Shown here in pieces: positions 34,527-43,040 of a stretch of 64,000 nucleotides of DNA; position 1 is the first letter of the stretch, and every line of letters begins with the position of its first letter. The DNA lies in assembly GCF_009905535.1 (NCBI RefSeq), contig NZ_JAAALA010000009.1, forward strand, positions 62,001-126,000, in the 5' to 3' direction. The position numbers and the translations under genes were made by a program. Below the pieces are notes generated by a model. It searched no databases. It saw nothing but the letters and a program-made list of their open reading frames with translations, and was not told where the DNA came from. This stretch comes from Caulobacter sp. SLTY (GTDB taxonomy: Bacteria; Pseudomonadota; Alphaproteobacteria; Caulobacterales; Caulobacteraceae).

Positions 34527-35711
34527 TTAGAGCTTTGGAGCCGTGACCCGCCGCGCGTCCACCGCCCATCGTTCCCATGACCCGTCTTCCGCCACGACAA
34601 TCAAGGCGTCATGCAGGTTGATGGTCGGGTCGCAGTGGCCGGGCTGCAGCCAGACGATGTCTCCCAGCCTCGGCGCGTCGGTGGGCCAGGGGGCGGCGGG
34701 ATCCGCATCCAGCGCTTCGACGGCCGTGACGAAATCTCCGCCCTTCAGCATCGGGATGGCCGAGGGATGCAGGATCATTCCGTGCTCGTCCCCCATCGGC
34801 CGCCAAAGCGAGCCCGCGCCGGCGCCGGACGCGACCTTGGCCGGCGGGCCGTCGCTGCTCAGCGCCTTGAAGCCGGCATCGACGGTCACGTGGCTCTTGT
34901 GGGTGGCCGAGACCACCGAGGCGGCCAGGAACATCGCCTGACGGAAACCCCAGGCCCCGCCGGCCGGCGCCTCGCAGACCTCGTACTCGACGTCCATCAC
35001 CGCATAGCTGCCGGCCTGCAGCTCGGTGAACACCCCGCTCTTCAGGTCGAAAGCATGGCTGCCGGTGCCGCCGCCGGTGATCACGGGCGGCGCCAGGGCG
35101 GCGGCGGTCAGGGCATCGCGCACCTTGGCGGCCCGATCGATAACCGCGTCATAGGCGGCCTGCCGGTCGCTCTTCCCGCCAATGTGCTGGATGTGGCCGG
35201 CATAGGCCTGGATGCCGGCGAACCGCAGGCCTTCCGTCTCGGCCGCCTGACGAGCCAAGGCGACTACCTGATCCGGATGGGCGCCGGTGCGGTGGGTGCC
35301 GGGATCGAGGTCGACGACCAGGTCGATGACCCCGCCGGCCGCTCGCGCCGCCGCGCCCAGCCAGGCGATCTGGTCGGCATGGTCGGCCGTGGCCCCGATG
35401 CGGGCCTTGGCGGCCAGGGCGGCAATGCGCGGCGCGGCCCACTGGGCCGAGGGGGCGGTGACCAGGACGTCGGGGATGCCCGCCGCGACGAAGGCCTCCG
35501 CTTCGCCCACCGTCTGAGCGCATAGGCCAACCGCGCCGCGTTCGACTTGCAGCCGGCCGAGCGTCGAGCACTTGTGGGTCTTGCCGTGGGCGCGGAGGCG
35601 GACGCCTGCCCGGTCGCAGAGGCCCTGCATGTTGGCGAGGTTGGCGTCGAGTGCGGCGCGATCGATGAGCAGGGCAGGGGTCTGGAGCGGGCGGAAAGAC
35701 CAGATCGTCAT
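34527..35711 (-). CDS. DSD1-family PLP enzyme (D-threonine / 3-hydroxyaspartate aldolase-like)
   Basis: A 394-residue fold-type III PLP enzyme with an N-terminal alanine-racemase-like barrel. The PLP lysine is in RAHGKTHK (about Lys44). The C-terminal metal site of the D-serine-dehydratase-like domain is visible as GDEHG and QPGHCDPTINLHD, which hold the His and Cys ligands of the divalent metal. Relatives include D-threonine aldolase, D-serine dehydratase and the beta-hydroxyaspartate aldolase BhcC. It starts four bases after the stop of a dehydratase that resembles BhcB, which favours a hydroxy-amino-acid pathway over D-serine breakdown. Confidence 0.88.
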   Translation of the reverse strand: MTIWSFRPLQTPALLIDRAALDANLANMQGLCDRAGVRLRAHGKTHKCSTLGRLQVERGAVGLCAQTVGEAEAFVAAGIPDVLVTAPSAQWAAPRIAALAAKARIGATADHADQIAWLGAAARAAGGVIDLVVDLDPGTHRTGAHPDQVVALARQAAETEGLRFAGIQAYAGHIQHIGGKSDRQAAYDAVIDRAAKVRDALTAAALAPPVITGGGTGSHAFDLKSGVFTELQAGSYAVMDVEYEVCEAPAGGAWGFRQAMFLAASVVSATHKSHVTVDAGFKALSSDGPPAKVASGAGAGSLWRPMGDEHGMILHPSAIPMLKGGDFVTAVEALDADPAAPWPTDAPRLGDIVWLQPGHCDPTINLHDALIVVAEDGSWERWAVDARRVTAPKL

Positions 35712-35715
35712 CGGC

Positions 35716-36693
35716 TCAGATTTCCCCGCTCAGGACTTTGGCAAACAGCTCGGGATCGACGTTGCCGCCCGACAGCACCACCCCCACCGTCTTGCCCTCC
35801 ACGGGCAGCTTCCCGGCCAGCAGGGCCGCCAGGGCCACACAGCCGCCCGGCTCGACCACCAGCTTCAACCAGGTAAAGGCATAGCGCATGGCCTCGGCGA
35901 CCTCCGCATCGGTGACCGTCAGCACCCCCGTCAGGTTGGTCTGGTTGATCGGGAAGGTCAGCTTGCCGGGCATCGGCGACATCAGGGCGTCGCAGATCGA
36001 CCGGGCGCCCTGGTCGACCCCGACCCGTTCGCCGGCGGCGAGGCTGCGGGCGGTGTCGTCGAACGCGGAGGGCTCGACCCCATAGACTTCGGTCGCCGGC
36101 GACAGATGCCTGAACGCCGTCGACACCCCTGCCGCCAGCCCGCCACCGCCGACGGGGGTAATGGCCATGTCCAGGTGGGCGCCCAGGGCGCGGGCCTGCG
36201 CCTCCATCTCCAGGGCGGCGGTGCCCTGGCCGGCGGCTATATCATAGTCGTCGAAGGGCCAGACGATGGTCATTCCCCGCACTTGCGCAATCTGGCGGGT
36301 GATGGCGTCGCGGTCGTCGGTGTAGCGGTCGTAGAAGATCACCTCGGCGCCGTAGTCGCGGGTGTTGGCCACCTTCATGGCCGGCGCGTCCTGGGGCATC
36401 ACGATCACTGCCGGGGCCCCGACCATCCGCGCCGACAGGGCCACCCCCTGGGCGTGGTTGCCGCTGGAGCAGGCCACCACGCCGCGCGCCCGCTCCTCGT
36501 CGCTGAGCCGGGAGATCTTGTTCATCGCCCCGCGGAACTTGAAGGCCCCGCCGCGTTGCAGGGTCTCGGGCTTGATCAGCACCCGTCCGCCCAGCCGGCC
36601 GTTCAACGCCGGGCTCTCGACCAGGGGTGTGACCACAGCCAGCCCCTCGATGCGGGCGGCTGCGGCCTCGATGTCGGCGAACGTGATGGTCAT
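35716..36693 (-). CDS. Threonine/serine dehydratase-like PLP enzyme (possible 3-hydroxyaspartate dehydratase)
   Basis: A 325-residue fold-type II PLP dehydratase, from the ATG at 36693 with CAGGGAT upstream. The PLP lysine is Lys52 in GGAFKFRGAMNK, the phosphate-binding loop is SSGNHAQGVAL, and a glycine loop (VGGGGLAAG) follows. There is no C-terminal ACT domain, so it is not the regulated biosynthetic IlvA; catabolic threonine dehydratases, serine racemases and BhcB share this length. It is the first gene of the six-gene minus-strand operon, whose promoter must lie in 36694-36787. Confidence 0.9.
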   Translation of the reverse strand: MTITFADIEAAAARIEGLAVVTPLVESPALNGRLGGRVLIKPETLQRGGAFKFRGAMNKISRLSDEERARGVVACSSGNHAQGVALSARMVGAPAVIVMPQDAPAMKVANTRDYGAEVIFYDRYTDDRDAITRQIAQVRGMTIVWPFDDYDIAAGQGTAALEMEAQARALGAHLDMAITPVGGGGLAAGVSTAFRHLSPATEVYGVEPSAFDDTARSLAAGERVGVDQGARSICDALMSPMPGKLTFPINQTNLTGVLTVTDAEVAEAMRYAFTWLKLVVEPGGCVALAALLAGKLPVEGKTVGVVLSGGNVDPELFAKVLSGEI

Positions 36694-36787
36694 GTCGGAT
36701 CCCTGCGGCAATCACCCTCTGCTAGCCCTTTGCGCGCAACCCTCAAAGCCCGTAAGACCGGACATCAACTCTTGTCGGGGGCAGCCC

Positions 36788-37327
36788 ATGCGTGCGGTGT
36801 TTGTCGGGGCGGCTATGGCCCTGGGTCTCGGGTTCGCGGGCGCTGCCCAGGCGGGCGAGGTCGGCGTCGGCGTCGGCGCCCACGACGTCGACCTGTGGAA
36901 GGAACAGTGCTGCTTCGAAGGCGGCCAGAACCTCGAGCTCCACTGGCGTTCCGATCCGCTGGAGGTCGATCGCGGTCTCGGTATCTGGCGCCTGTGGGCC
37001 ATCGGCTCGGTCAACAGCGACGAGGGGACCAACTTCGCGGCTGGCGGCATCCAGCGCCGGTTCTGGGGCGACAAGAAGGTCTACGCCCAGCTCAGCGTCG
37101 GCCTGGCCGTGCACGACGGCGAGGACGGCGACCCGCCGGTGGCCAATCCCGACCGCATCTATTTCGGCTCACCCGTCCTGATCGCCTCCGAGGCGGCGGC
37201 GGGGGTCAACTTCAACGAAAACTGGTCCGGCGAGATCGCCTATTTCCACATGAGCCACGCGGGCCTGGCGGGCGACCAGAACCCGGGCCTGGACGTCATC
37301 TCGGTCCGGCTGATCAAGAAGTTCTAG
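36788..37327 (+). CDS. Lipid A 3-O-deacylase (PagL) family outer-membrane protein
   Basis: 179 residues with a signal peptide (MRAVFVGAAMALGLGFAGAAQA, about 22). The rest is an eight-stranded-barrel-type sequence ending in a C-terminal Phe (RLIKKF). The PagL active-site segment is present: FHMSHAGLAGDQNPGLDVIS, with His154 and Ser156 in the HxS pair; the acidic third residue appears as Asp169 rather than Glu, offset by one. It would remove the 3-O acyl chain of lipid A in the outer membrane. It is divergent from the dehydratase operon and followed by a secreted protein gene four bases on. Confidence 0.82.
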   Translation: MRAVFVGAAMALGLGFAGAAQAGEVGVGVGAHDVDLWKEQCCFEGGQNLELHWRSDPLEVDRGLGIWRLWAIGSVNSDEGTNFAAGGIQRRFWGDKKVYAQLSVGLAVHDGEDGDPPVANPDRIYFGSPVLIASEAAAGVNFNENWSGEIAYFHMSHAGLAGDQNPGLDVISVRLIKKF

Positions 37328-37331
37328 GGCG

Positions 37332-37877
37332 ATGAAAGCGGTCTGGTTCGCGGTCGCCCTGCTGGCGGCGACCCCGGCCCTGGCGCAGGCTCCGCCGACG
37401 GACAAGGACCGGCAGGCCCTGCTGCAACGGTGGGGCCGGGCGGCGACCGAGGACGCCGAACGGCTCGCCGAGCGCAATCGTCCTCGGCGGCCCGAACTGC
37501 TCAATGCCGTCAAGGCGGCCAATCCGGGTCAGGAGGCGAAGGTCGTCCCCATCGTCCGGACGGCAGAGCTCTGCGTCGCCGAAGGCTCCGTCTATCAGAC
37601 CCGCCTTGACGCCCTGGAAGTCGCCGCCGGCATGACCGACCCTGAGATCCTGGCCCTGACCGAGTTCTACGAGGCGGTCCGCGCCCAGGACGCCGGCGCG
37701 CCGACGGACAAGGAGGCGCTGGCGGTGCTGGCCGCCAAGGCGCCGCTCGACAAGCTAGGCGAGGGTCTGACTGCGATCAGAAAGCGTGGCCTCTCCGAGC
37801 ACGCGAAGACCCATGCCCGCGGCTGTCTCGAGACCATGAACAACGCCTTGGAGCGGGAAGGGCTGAACCAGCCCTGA
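37332..37877 (+). CDS. Secreted hypothetical protein, 181 residues
   Basis: A signal peptide (MKAVWFAVALLAATPALA, cleaved near residue 18) is followed by a mostly helical, charged domain (ERLAERNRPRRPELLNAV, MTDPEILALTEFYEAVRAQDAG) with two cysteines. The pattern of a segment ending in EFYEAVRAQ resembles DUF2059-type periplasmic proteins, but I am not sure. It begins four bases after the PagL-like gene, so the two are likely co-transcribed and both act in the envelope. No catalytic motif is visible. Confidence 0.7.
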   Translation: MKAVWFAVALLAATPALAQAPPTDKDRQALLQRWGRAATEDAERLAERNRPRRPELLNAVKAANPGQEAKVVPIVRTAELCVAEGSVYQTRLDALEVAAGMTDPEILALTEFYEAVRAQDAGAPTDKEALAVLAAKAPLDKLGEGLTAIRKRGLSEHAKTHARGCLETMNNALEREGLNQP

Positions 37878-37939
37878 GCGGCGCGTGACAAGGCTCCGTC
37901 CGTCGGCCTACGGTGCGTTTCGAACCTTCGGAGCCCCGC

Positions 37940-39160
37940 ATGAACGCCCTCGCCATCGACCGTGACGCCTGGACCGCCGCCGGCGACGCCGAGTTGCATG
38001 ACGCCATCGAGCTGCGCCGGGCCATCCATATGGAGCCGGAGCTGGGCCTGCACCTGCCCAAGACCACCGAGAAGGTGCTCAAGGCCCTCGAAGGGCTGCC
38101 TCTGGAGATCCGCCAGGGGCCCTCGACCACCGGCGTCCTGGCCATCCTGAAGGGCAGCGCCAACGGCCGAACGGTCCTGCTGCGCGGCGACATGGACGCC
38201 CTGCCGCTGACCGAGGACACCGGCCTGGAGTTCTCCAGCCGCACCCAAGGCGCGATGCACGCCTGCGGCCATGACACCCATGTGGCCATGCTGGCCGGCG
38301 CCGCCCGCGCCCTGTGCGCCCGTCGCGACCAACTGCCCGGCACGGTGATGTTCATGTTCCAGCCGGGAGAGGAGGGCCACCACGGGGCCCGCTTCATGCT
38401 CAATGACGGGCTGATCGACCCGCTGCCCGACGCCGCCTTCGCCCTGCACGTCTCGCCCAACATGCCGACCGGAACCTTCGCCAGCCGGCCCGGCCCGCTG
38501 CTGGCTTCGTCCGACAGCATCCGCATCCGGATTGTCGGGGCCGGAGGCCACGCCTCCATGCCGCAGGACGCGGTGGACCCCATCCCGGTCGCCTGCGAGA
38601 TCGTCACCGCCCTGCAGGCCTTCGTCACCCGCCGGGTGTCGGTGTTCGACCCGGCCGTGCTGACCATCGCCCATATCGACGCCGGCACCACCTACAACAT
38701 CATTCCCGAGCACGCGATCATGCGCGGCACCTTCCGCACCCTGTCGGAGCGTTCGCGCGAACTCGTCCGCGCCGGGGTGAGGACGGTGGCCGAAAACATC
38801 GCCGCCGCGCACGGCTGCCGCGCCGAGGTTGAGATCGAGGAAGGCTTCCCGGTCACGGTCAACAACGCCGCCGCCGTGCGTCTGGCCGAGCAGACCGCCA
38901 AGGCCCTCTATGGCGATAGCGCCTGGCACACGATGGAGAACCCGATGATGGGGGCCGAGGACTTCTCCTACGTCCTGCAGAAGGCCCCTGGCGCCATGGC
39001 CTTCCTCGGCGCCGCCCCGGTCGGCGTCGGCGGCGACTACCGCGCCTGCTGCGCCCTTCATTCCAACCGCATGACCCTGGATGAGCAGGTGATGGCGCGC
39101 GGCATCGCCATGCATTGCGCCTTCGCCGAGGCGGTTCTGACCGGCGGGCTCGAAGGCTGA
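37940..39160 (+). CDS. M20 family amidohydrolase (hippurate hydrolase-like)
   Basis: A 406-residue di-metal amidohydrolase from the ATG at 37940, with CGGAGC upstream; a GTG nine codons earlier is less likely. The metal-binding motifs are RGDMDALPL and MHACGHDTHVAMLAG, and FQPGEEGHHGA carries the catalytic Glu pair. The dimerisation lid domain (residues about 185-295) contains GGHASMPQDAVDP, and GAEDFSYV supplies a C-terminal metal ligand. Family members cleave N-acyl amino acids (hippurate, IAA conjugates). No signal peptide, so it acts in the cytoplasm. Monocistronic. Confidence 0.94.
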   Translation: MNALAIDRDAWTAAGDAELHDAIELRRAIHMEPELGLHLPKTTEKVLKALEGLPLEIRQGPSTTGVLAILKGSANGRTVLLRGDMDALPLTEDTGLEFSSRTQGAMHACGHDTHVAMLAGAARALCARRDQLPGTVMFMFQPGEEGHHGARFMLNDGLIDPLPDAAFALHVSPNMPTGTFASRPGPLLASSDSIRIRIVGAGGHASMPQDAVDPIPVACEIVTALQAFVTRRVSVFDPAVLTIAHIDAGTTYNIIPEHAIMRGTFRTLSERSRELVRAGVRTVAENIAAAHGCRAEVEIEEGFPVTVNNAAAVRLAEQTAKALYGDSAWHTMENPMMGAEDFSYVLQKAPGAMAFLGAAPVGVGGDYRACCALHSNRMTLDEQVMARGIAMHCAFAEAVLTGGLEG

Positions 39161-39241
39161 GGACGGCTGTGTCGGCTACCGGCTAGCGACATCCCGCCGC
39201 ACCGGCTATGGGACGGGTCCACCGTCCGGGGCGACTTCCAC

Positions 39242-40711
39242 ATGCAGATCACTGACCGTCTCTTCAACCGGCTCGTGCTGAGCGCGGTGACGGTCGGGTT
39301 CGTGGCGGTGCTGCTGGCCGGCTTCGTGCTGTTCGCCACCATCCAGCGAAACCAGGAATTCAATCGCTGGGTCGATCATACTTACCAGGTGCAGCAGGCG
39401 CTGGCCGACTTCCGCATCCAGCTGGAACGCTCGGAGACGGCCCGGCGCGGCTACATCCTGCGGCGCGACCAGCGCTACCTGGCCTTCCTCCAAAGTTCGA
39501 TGCGCGAGCTGCCCGAGGCGCTGGCGCAGGTGGAACGGCTGACCATTGACAACCCCGCGCAGCAGGGGCGGGTCGCGCAGATCCGGACCCTCTATGAGCG
39601 CCAGCTGGCCTTCGTCCAGGAGTCCGAACGGCTGGTGAGCGCCGGGGCCATTCCCCAGGCGGTCAACCGCTTCCGCAACGACGGCAGCATCGAGAATATC
39701 ATCGCCCTGCGCGACATCCTGGTCGAGGCCCGGGCTGAGGAGCAGAAGCTGCTGGAGGTGCGGACGGCGCAGCAGACCGCCGGCCAGCAGACCCTGTTGT
39801 GGGTGATGATCGTCTGCGGCCTGCTGGTGCTGGGCGTGGCCGGCGGCTCGACCTTCGTCATCTTCCAGTACACCCGCGACCTGACCGCCAGCCGCCGCTC
39901 CCTGACCCGGCTGAACGCCAACCTCGAGGGCCTGGTCGAGGAGCGCACCGTCGACCTGCGCCGGGCCAACGACGAGATCCAGCGGTTCGCCTACATCGTC
40001 AGCCACGACCTGCGCTCGCCGCTGGTCAACATCATGGGTTTCACCGCCGAGCTGGAGGCGGCCAACGTCCCGCTGGGCGAGCTGGTCGATCGGGTCGAAC
40101 AGGCCAATCCGGACCTGCTCAGCGACGACGCCCGCTCGGCGGTGCGTATTGAACTGCCCGAGGCCACCGGCTTCATCCGCGCCTCGACCCAGAAGATGGA
40201 CCGGCTGATCAACGCCATCCTGCGGCTGTCGCGGGAGGGCCGCCGGGTGCTGACCGCAGAGCCGCTCGACATGACCGCCCTGGTCGAGGGCATCGCCGCC
40301 AGCCTGAAGCATCGCACCGACGAGCTTGGGGCGACCATCACCATCCAGGCCATGCCGGACCTGGTCAGCGACCGGGTGGCCGTCGAGCAGATCCTGTCCA
40401 ACCTGATCGAGAATGCCGTCAAATACCTCAAGCCCGGCCGGGTCGGCCGCATCTTCGTCCGCGGTCGGGCGGAGGGAACGCGGGTCGTCTACGAGGTCGA
40501 GGACAACGGCCGGGGCATTGATCCCAAGGATCACGAGCGGGTCTTCGACCTGTTCCGCCGTGCCGGAACCCAGGATCAACCGGGCGAAGGCATCGGCCTG
40601 GCGCACGTTCGTGCCCTTGCCTATCGCCTGGGTGGAATCATTTCCTGCGATTCCGCGCTTGACCAGGGCGCCACCTTCCGGCTTTCCCTACCTGCCGTCA
40701 CGACGACCTGA
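39242..40711 (+). CDS. Sensor histidine kinase with CHASE3 domain
   Basis: A 489-residue inner-membrane kinase. It has TM1 at about 10-33, a periplasmic helical CHASE3 domain (about 35-180, with LERSETARRGYILRRDQRYL) and TM2 at about 183-208. A coiled coil (LEGLVEERTVDLRRANDE) leads to HisKA with the phospho-acceptor His255 in YIVSHDLRSPL. The ATPase domain has QILSNLIENAVKY (N box), DNGRGID (G1) and GEGIGLAHVR (G2). The order resembles Cph1/bacteriophytochrome-type kinases paired with single-domain regulators, and such a regulator follows 11 bases downstream. Confidence 0.95.
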   Translation: MQITDRLFNRLVLSAVTVGFVAVLLAGFVLFATIQRNQEFNRWVDHTYQVQQALADFRIQLERSETARRGYILRRDQRYLAFLQSSMRELPEALAQVERLTIDNPAQQGRVAQIRTLYERQLAFVQESERLVSAGAIPQAVNRFRNDGSIENIIALRDILVEARAEEQKLLEVRTAQQTAGQQTLLWVMIVCGLLVLGVAGGSTFVIFQYTRDLTASRRSLTRLNANLEGLVEERTVDLRRANDEIQRFAYIVSHDLRSPLVNIMGFTAELEAANVPLGELVDRVEQANPDLLSDDARSAVRIELPEATGFIRASTQKMDRLINAILRLSREGRRVLTAEPLDMTALVEGIAASLKHRTDELGATITIQAMPDLVSDRVAVEQILSNLIENAVKYLKPGRVGRIFVRGRAEGTRVVYEVEDNGRGIDPKDHERVFDLFRRAGTQDQPGEGIGLAHVRALAYRLGGIISCDSALDQGATFRLSLPAVTTT

Positions 40712-40722
40712 AGAGAGACACC

Positions 40723-41166
40723 TTGAGCCAGCATGTCACCATCGTGATGATCGAGGATGACGAGGGTCACGCCCGTCTGATCGAGAAGAACATCCGCCGC
40801 GCCGGGATCAGCAACCCGATCCGCCACTTCCTGGAAGGCACCAGCGCGGTCGATTACCTGGAAAACGCGCCCGAAGGCCCAAACCACAACGGCCCGGCCC
40901 TGGTGCTGCTCGACCTCAACCTGCCGGACATGAGCGGCACCGACATCCTGGCCCGCATCAAGGGCGGAGACGGAGCGCTGAAGCGCACGCCGGTGGTGGT
41001 GCTGACCACCACCGACGACAAGGTCGAAATCCAGCGCTGCTACGATCTGGGCTGCAACGTCTACATCACCAAGCCGGTGAACTACGAAAGCTTCGCCCAG
41101 GCGATCCGCCAGCTCGGCCTGTTCCTGTCCGTGATCCAGGTCCCCGGGGACGAACCCACCGCGTGA
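40723..41166 (+). CDS. Single-domain response regulator (Rcp1-like)
   Basis: 147 residues, TTG start after AAGAGAGAC. It is a receiver domain only: acidic pocket IEDDEGHARLIEKNI, phospho-acceptor Asp in LVLLDLNLPDMSGTDI, conserved Thr in VVLTTTDD and Lys in ITKPVNYESF. The pattern matches Rcp1-type regulators paired with CHASE3 or phytochrome kinases. It has no output domain, so it must act through protein contacts, possibly passing phosphate on to the next protein. Its stop overlaps the next start (GTGA). Confidence 0.95.
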   Translation: MSQHVTIVMIEDDEGHARLIEKNIRRAGISNPIRHFLEGTSAVDYLENAPEGPNHNGPALVLLDLNLPDMSGTDILARIKGGDGALKRTPVVVLTTTDDKVEIQRCYDLGCNVYITKPVNYESFAQAIRQLGLFLSVIQVPGDEPTA

Positions 41167-42188
41167 CCGGACCTCGCGTCCTCTACATCGATGACGATGA
41201 GGGCCTGCGGCTCCTCACCCGCCGCGCTTTGGAGCGGCGCGGCTATGTCGTGACCACCGCCGCCGGCGGCGAGGAGGGCGTCGCCCTGGCCACCGCCGAA
41301 CCCTTCGACCTGATCGCTATCGACCACTACATGCCGGGCCTCGACGGGCTGGGGACGTTGGAGCGGCTCAACGCGGCCGGAGTGAAGGCGCCGGTGGTCT
41401 ATGTCACAGGGTCGGAGGAGAGTCGCATCGCCGTGGCGGCGCTGAAGGCCGGGGCTGCCGACTATGTGGTCAAGACGGTCGGCGACGACTTCTTCGACCT
41501 GCTGCACAGCGCCTTCCGCTCGGCCCTTGAAACCGGCCAGCTGCGCCAGGCCCGCGACGAGGCGGAGGCCGCCTTGCAGGCCAGCAACGAGCGGCTGGCG
41601 GTGCTGCTGCGCGAGGTCAACCACCGGGTGGCCAACAGCCTGCAGCTAGTCTCCGCCTTCGTCCACATGCAGGCCGGCGCCCTGGCCGACCCCGCCGCCA
41701 AGGCCGCCCTGGCCGACACCCAGCAGCGCATCGCCGCCATCGGCCAGGTCCACCGCCGCCTCTACACCGCCAGCGATGTCGAGGCGGTGGATCTGGAGGA
41801 CTACCTCGGGGCCCTGGTCATCGAGCTGACCGGCGCCTGGTCGACCCCGACCGCCTGCCGCACCCTGACCCTGTCGGTCACCCCCGCGCGGCTGGAGACG
41901 GACCGGGCGGTGTCGCTGGGCGTGATCGTGAACGAGCTGGTCTCCAACGCCTGCAAATACGCCTACCCGGCCGACGCCGCCGGTGAGGTTCGCATCCGGC
42001 TGCAGCGGGACGATCAGGGCCTGGTGCTGACGGTCGAGGACGACGGCCCCGGCTTTGATCCCGCCGGCCCGGCCACCGGCACGGGCCTGGGCAGCCGGAT
42101 CATCTCGGCCATGGCCGCCAACCTGAAGACCCGGCTGTCCTACGAGCCCGGCCCCGGCACGCGGGCGGTGATGCGGATCCCCGCCTGA
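41163..42188 (+). CDS. Response regulator-histidine kinase hybrid (REC + HisKA_2/HWE-type kinase)
   Basis: A 341-residue cytoplasmic protein, GTG start overlapping the previous stop. The receiver domain (1-120) has IDDDEGLRLL, the acceptor Asp in IAIDHYMPGLDG and a VVKT lysine. A short coiled coil leads to a HisKA_2-type dimerisation motif with His in LREVNHRVANSLQLVSAF, and the ATPase domain has IVNELVSNACKYAYP, DDGPGFDP and GLGSRII. This family takes part in general stress and light signalling in alphaproteobacteria. The order kinase, regulator, hybrid suggests a phosphorelay in which the third protein integrates a second input. Confidence 0.94.
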   Translation: MTGPRVLYIDDDEGLRLLTRRALERRGYVVTTAAGGEEGVALATAEPFDLIAIDHYMPGLDGLGTLERLNAAGVKAPVVYVTGSEESRIAVAALKAGAADYVVKTVGDDFFDLLHSAFRSALETGQLRQARDEAEAALQASNERLAVLLREVNHRVANSLQLVSAFVHMQAGALADPAAKAALADTQQRIAAIGQVHRRLYTASDVEAVDLEDYLGALVIELTGAWSTPTACRTLTLSVTPARLETDRAVSLGVIVNELVSNACKYAYPADAAGEVRIRLQRDDQGLVLTVEDDGPGFDPAGPATGTGLGSRIISAMAANLKTRLSYEPGPGTRAVMRIPA

Positions 42189-42632
42189 TCAGATGAGCGC
42201 CTCGCCCAGGTTGTCGAGGGCGGCGCTCCAGCCGGCCTTGCTGCCGGCGATCATTCCGCCGCCGTCGAGAGCGACGATCTGGTTGGTCAGGGTCAGCTTC
42301 GATCCGGCTCCGTCGGGCTCGATCTCGACGGTGATCAGGTAGACGCTCAGCAGGGTCTCGCCCTCGCTGCAACGCTCGGAGAACACCAACCGCCGGCCGG
42401 GGACGATCGCCTCGTACAGGGTCTCGATCCGGTACCGCAGGTCGCCAGGCGAGCCGCAGCGGCTCAGATCGCGCCCACCCACCCGGAAGTCGGTTGCGTC
42501 GAAGACCAGGGCCTCGCCCTTGGGTACGGCCCAGCGTAGCCGCGCGTCCGGATCGGCCCAGGCGGCGAACACCCGCGCGGGGCTGGCGGGATAGCTGCGC
42601 TCCAGCACCAGCGTGTCGTGCATCGGGCTCAT
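42189..42632 (-). CDS. SRPBCC (AHSA1) family protein
   Basis: A 147-residue START/Bet v1-like ligand-binding fold. It begins LVLERSYPASPARVFAAWADPDARLRWAV, the classic AHSA1 start, and ends with the long C-terminal helix GWSAALDNLGEAL. It forms a typical two-gene unit with the ArsR-type regulator, whose stop it overlaps by four bases. In such pairs the SRPBCC protein may bind a hydrophobic small molecule; its activity is not known. It converges on the hybrid kinase gene with no gap. Confidence 0.9.
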   Translation of the reverse strand: MSPMHDTLVLERSYPASPARVFAAWADPDARLRWAVPKGEALVFDATDFRVGGRDLSRCGSPGDLRYRIETLYEAIVPGRRLVFSERCSEGETLLSVYLITVEIEPDGAGSKLTLTNQIVALDGGGMIAGSKAGWSAALDNLGEALI

Positions 42633-42967
42633 TGTTCGTCTCCGTTAGTGGTGGCCAGGTAGTCGCCCAGCCGGTCAAGGCGCCGCTCCCATTCCAGGCG
42701 GCGCGTGTTCAGCCAGCCTTCGGCGGCGCGCAAGGCGTCCGGCTGCACCTGGCAGGTGCGGATCCGGCCGGTCTTGGTCGACCGCACCAGGCCGCTGGCC
42801 TCCAGCACCTTGAGGTGCTGCACCACCGCCGACATCGACATGTCGAGCGGCTGCGCCAGTTCACTGACCGAGGCAGGGCCTCGGGTCAGCCGATCGACCA
42901 TCCAGCGCCGGCCGGGATCGGCCAGGGCGTGGAAGGCGCGGTCGAGTGGGTCTGAATGCTGAAGCAT
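42629..42967 (-). CDS. ArsR-family transcriptional regulator (SRPBCC-associated)
   Basis: A 112-residue winged-helix repressor, from the ATG at 42967 (MLQHSDPLDRAFHALADPGRR). The HTH reads SVSELAQPLDMSMSAVVQHLKVLEASGLVRSTKTGR. It lacks the metal-binding CVC box, as usual for the branch that is paired with AHSA1 proteins. A perfect 16-bp palindrome (42960-42975) covers the start codon, so it probably represses itself. Longer in-frame starts exist upstream but would extend across the divergent gene's promoter region. Confidence 0.9.
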   Translation of the reverse strand: MLQHSDPLDRAFHALADPGRRWMVDRLTRGPASVSELAQPLDMSMSAVVQHLKVLEASGLVRSTKTGRIRTCQVQPDALRAAEGWLNTRRLEWERRLDRLGDYLATTNGDEQ

Positions 42968-42975
42968 ATGCTTCA
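42960..42975. promoter_or_regulatory. Perfect 16-bp palindrome TGAAGCATATGCTTCA over the ArsR start
   Basis: The palindrome contains the ATG of the regulator, so bound protein would block transcription or initiation. It lies 66 bases before the divergent CMD-family gene and could serve both. Confidence 0.6.
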
Positions 42976-43040
42976 CTATCAAGCCGTCGCGCCCTTGCCA
43001 AGGGGCCGCTATCGTGGCCGTCAAAGAGAGAGGAAACCCC

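Noticed and set aside
39171-39190. Imperfect repeat GTCGGCTACCGGCTAGCGAC before the histidine kinase
   Set aside because: The symmetry is imperfect and no copy was noticed elsewhere; not enough to call an operator.
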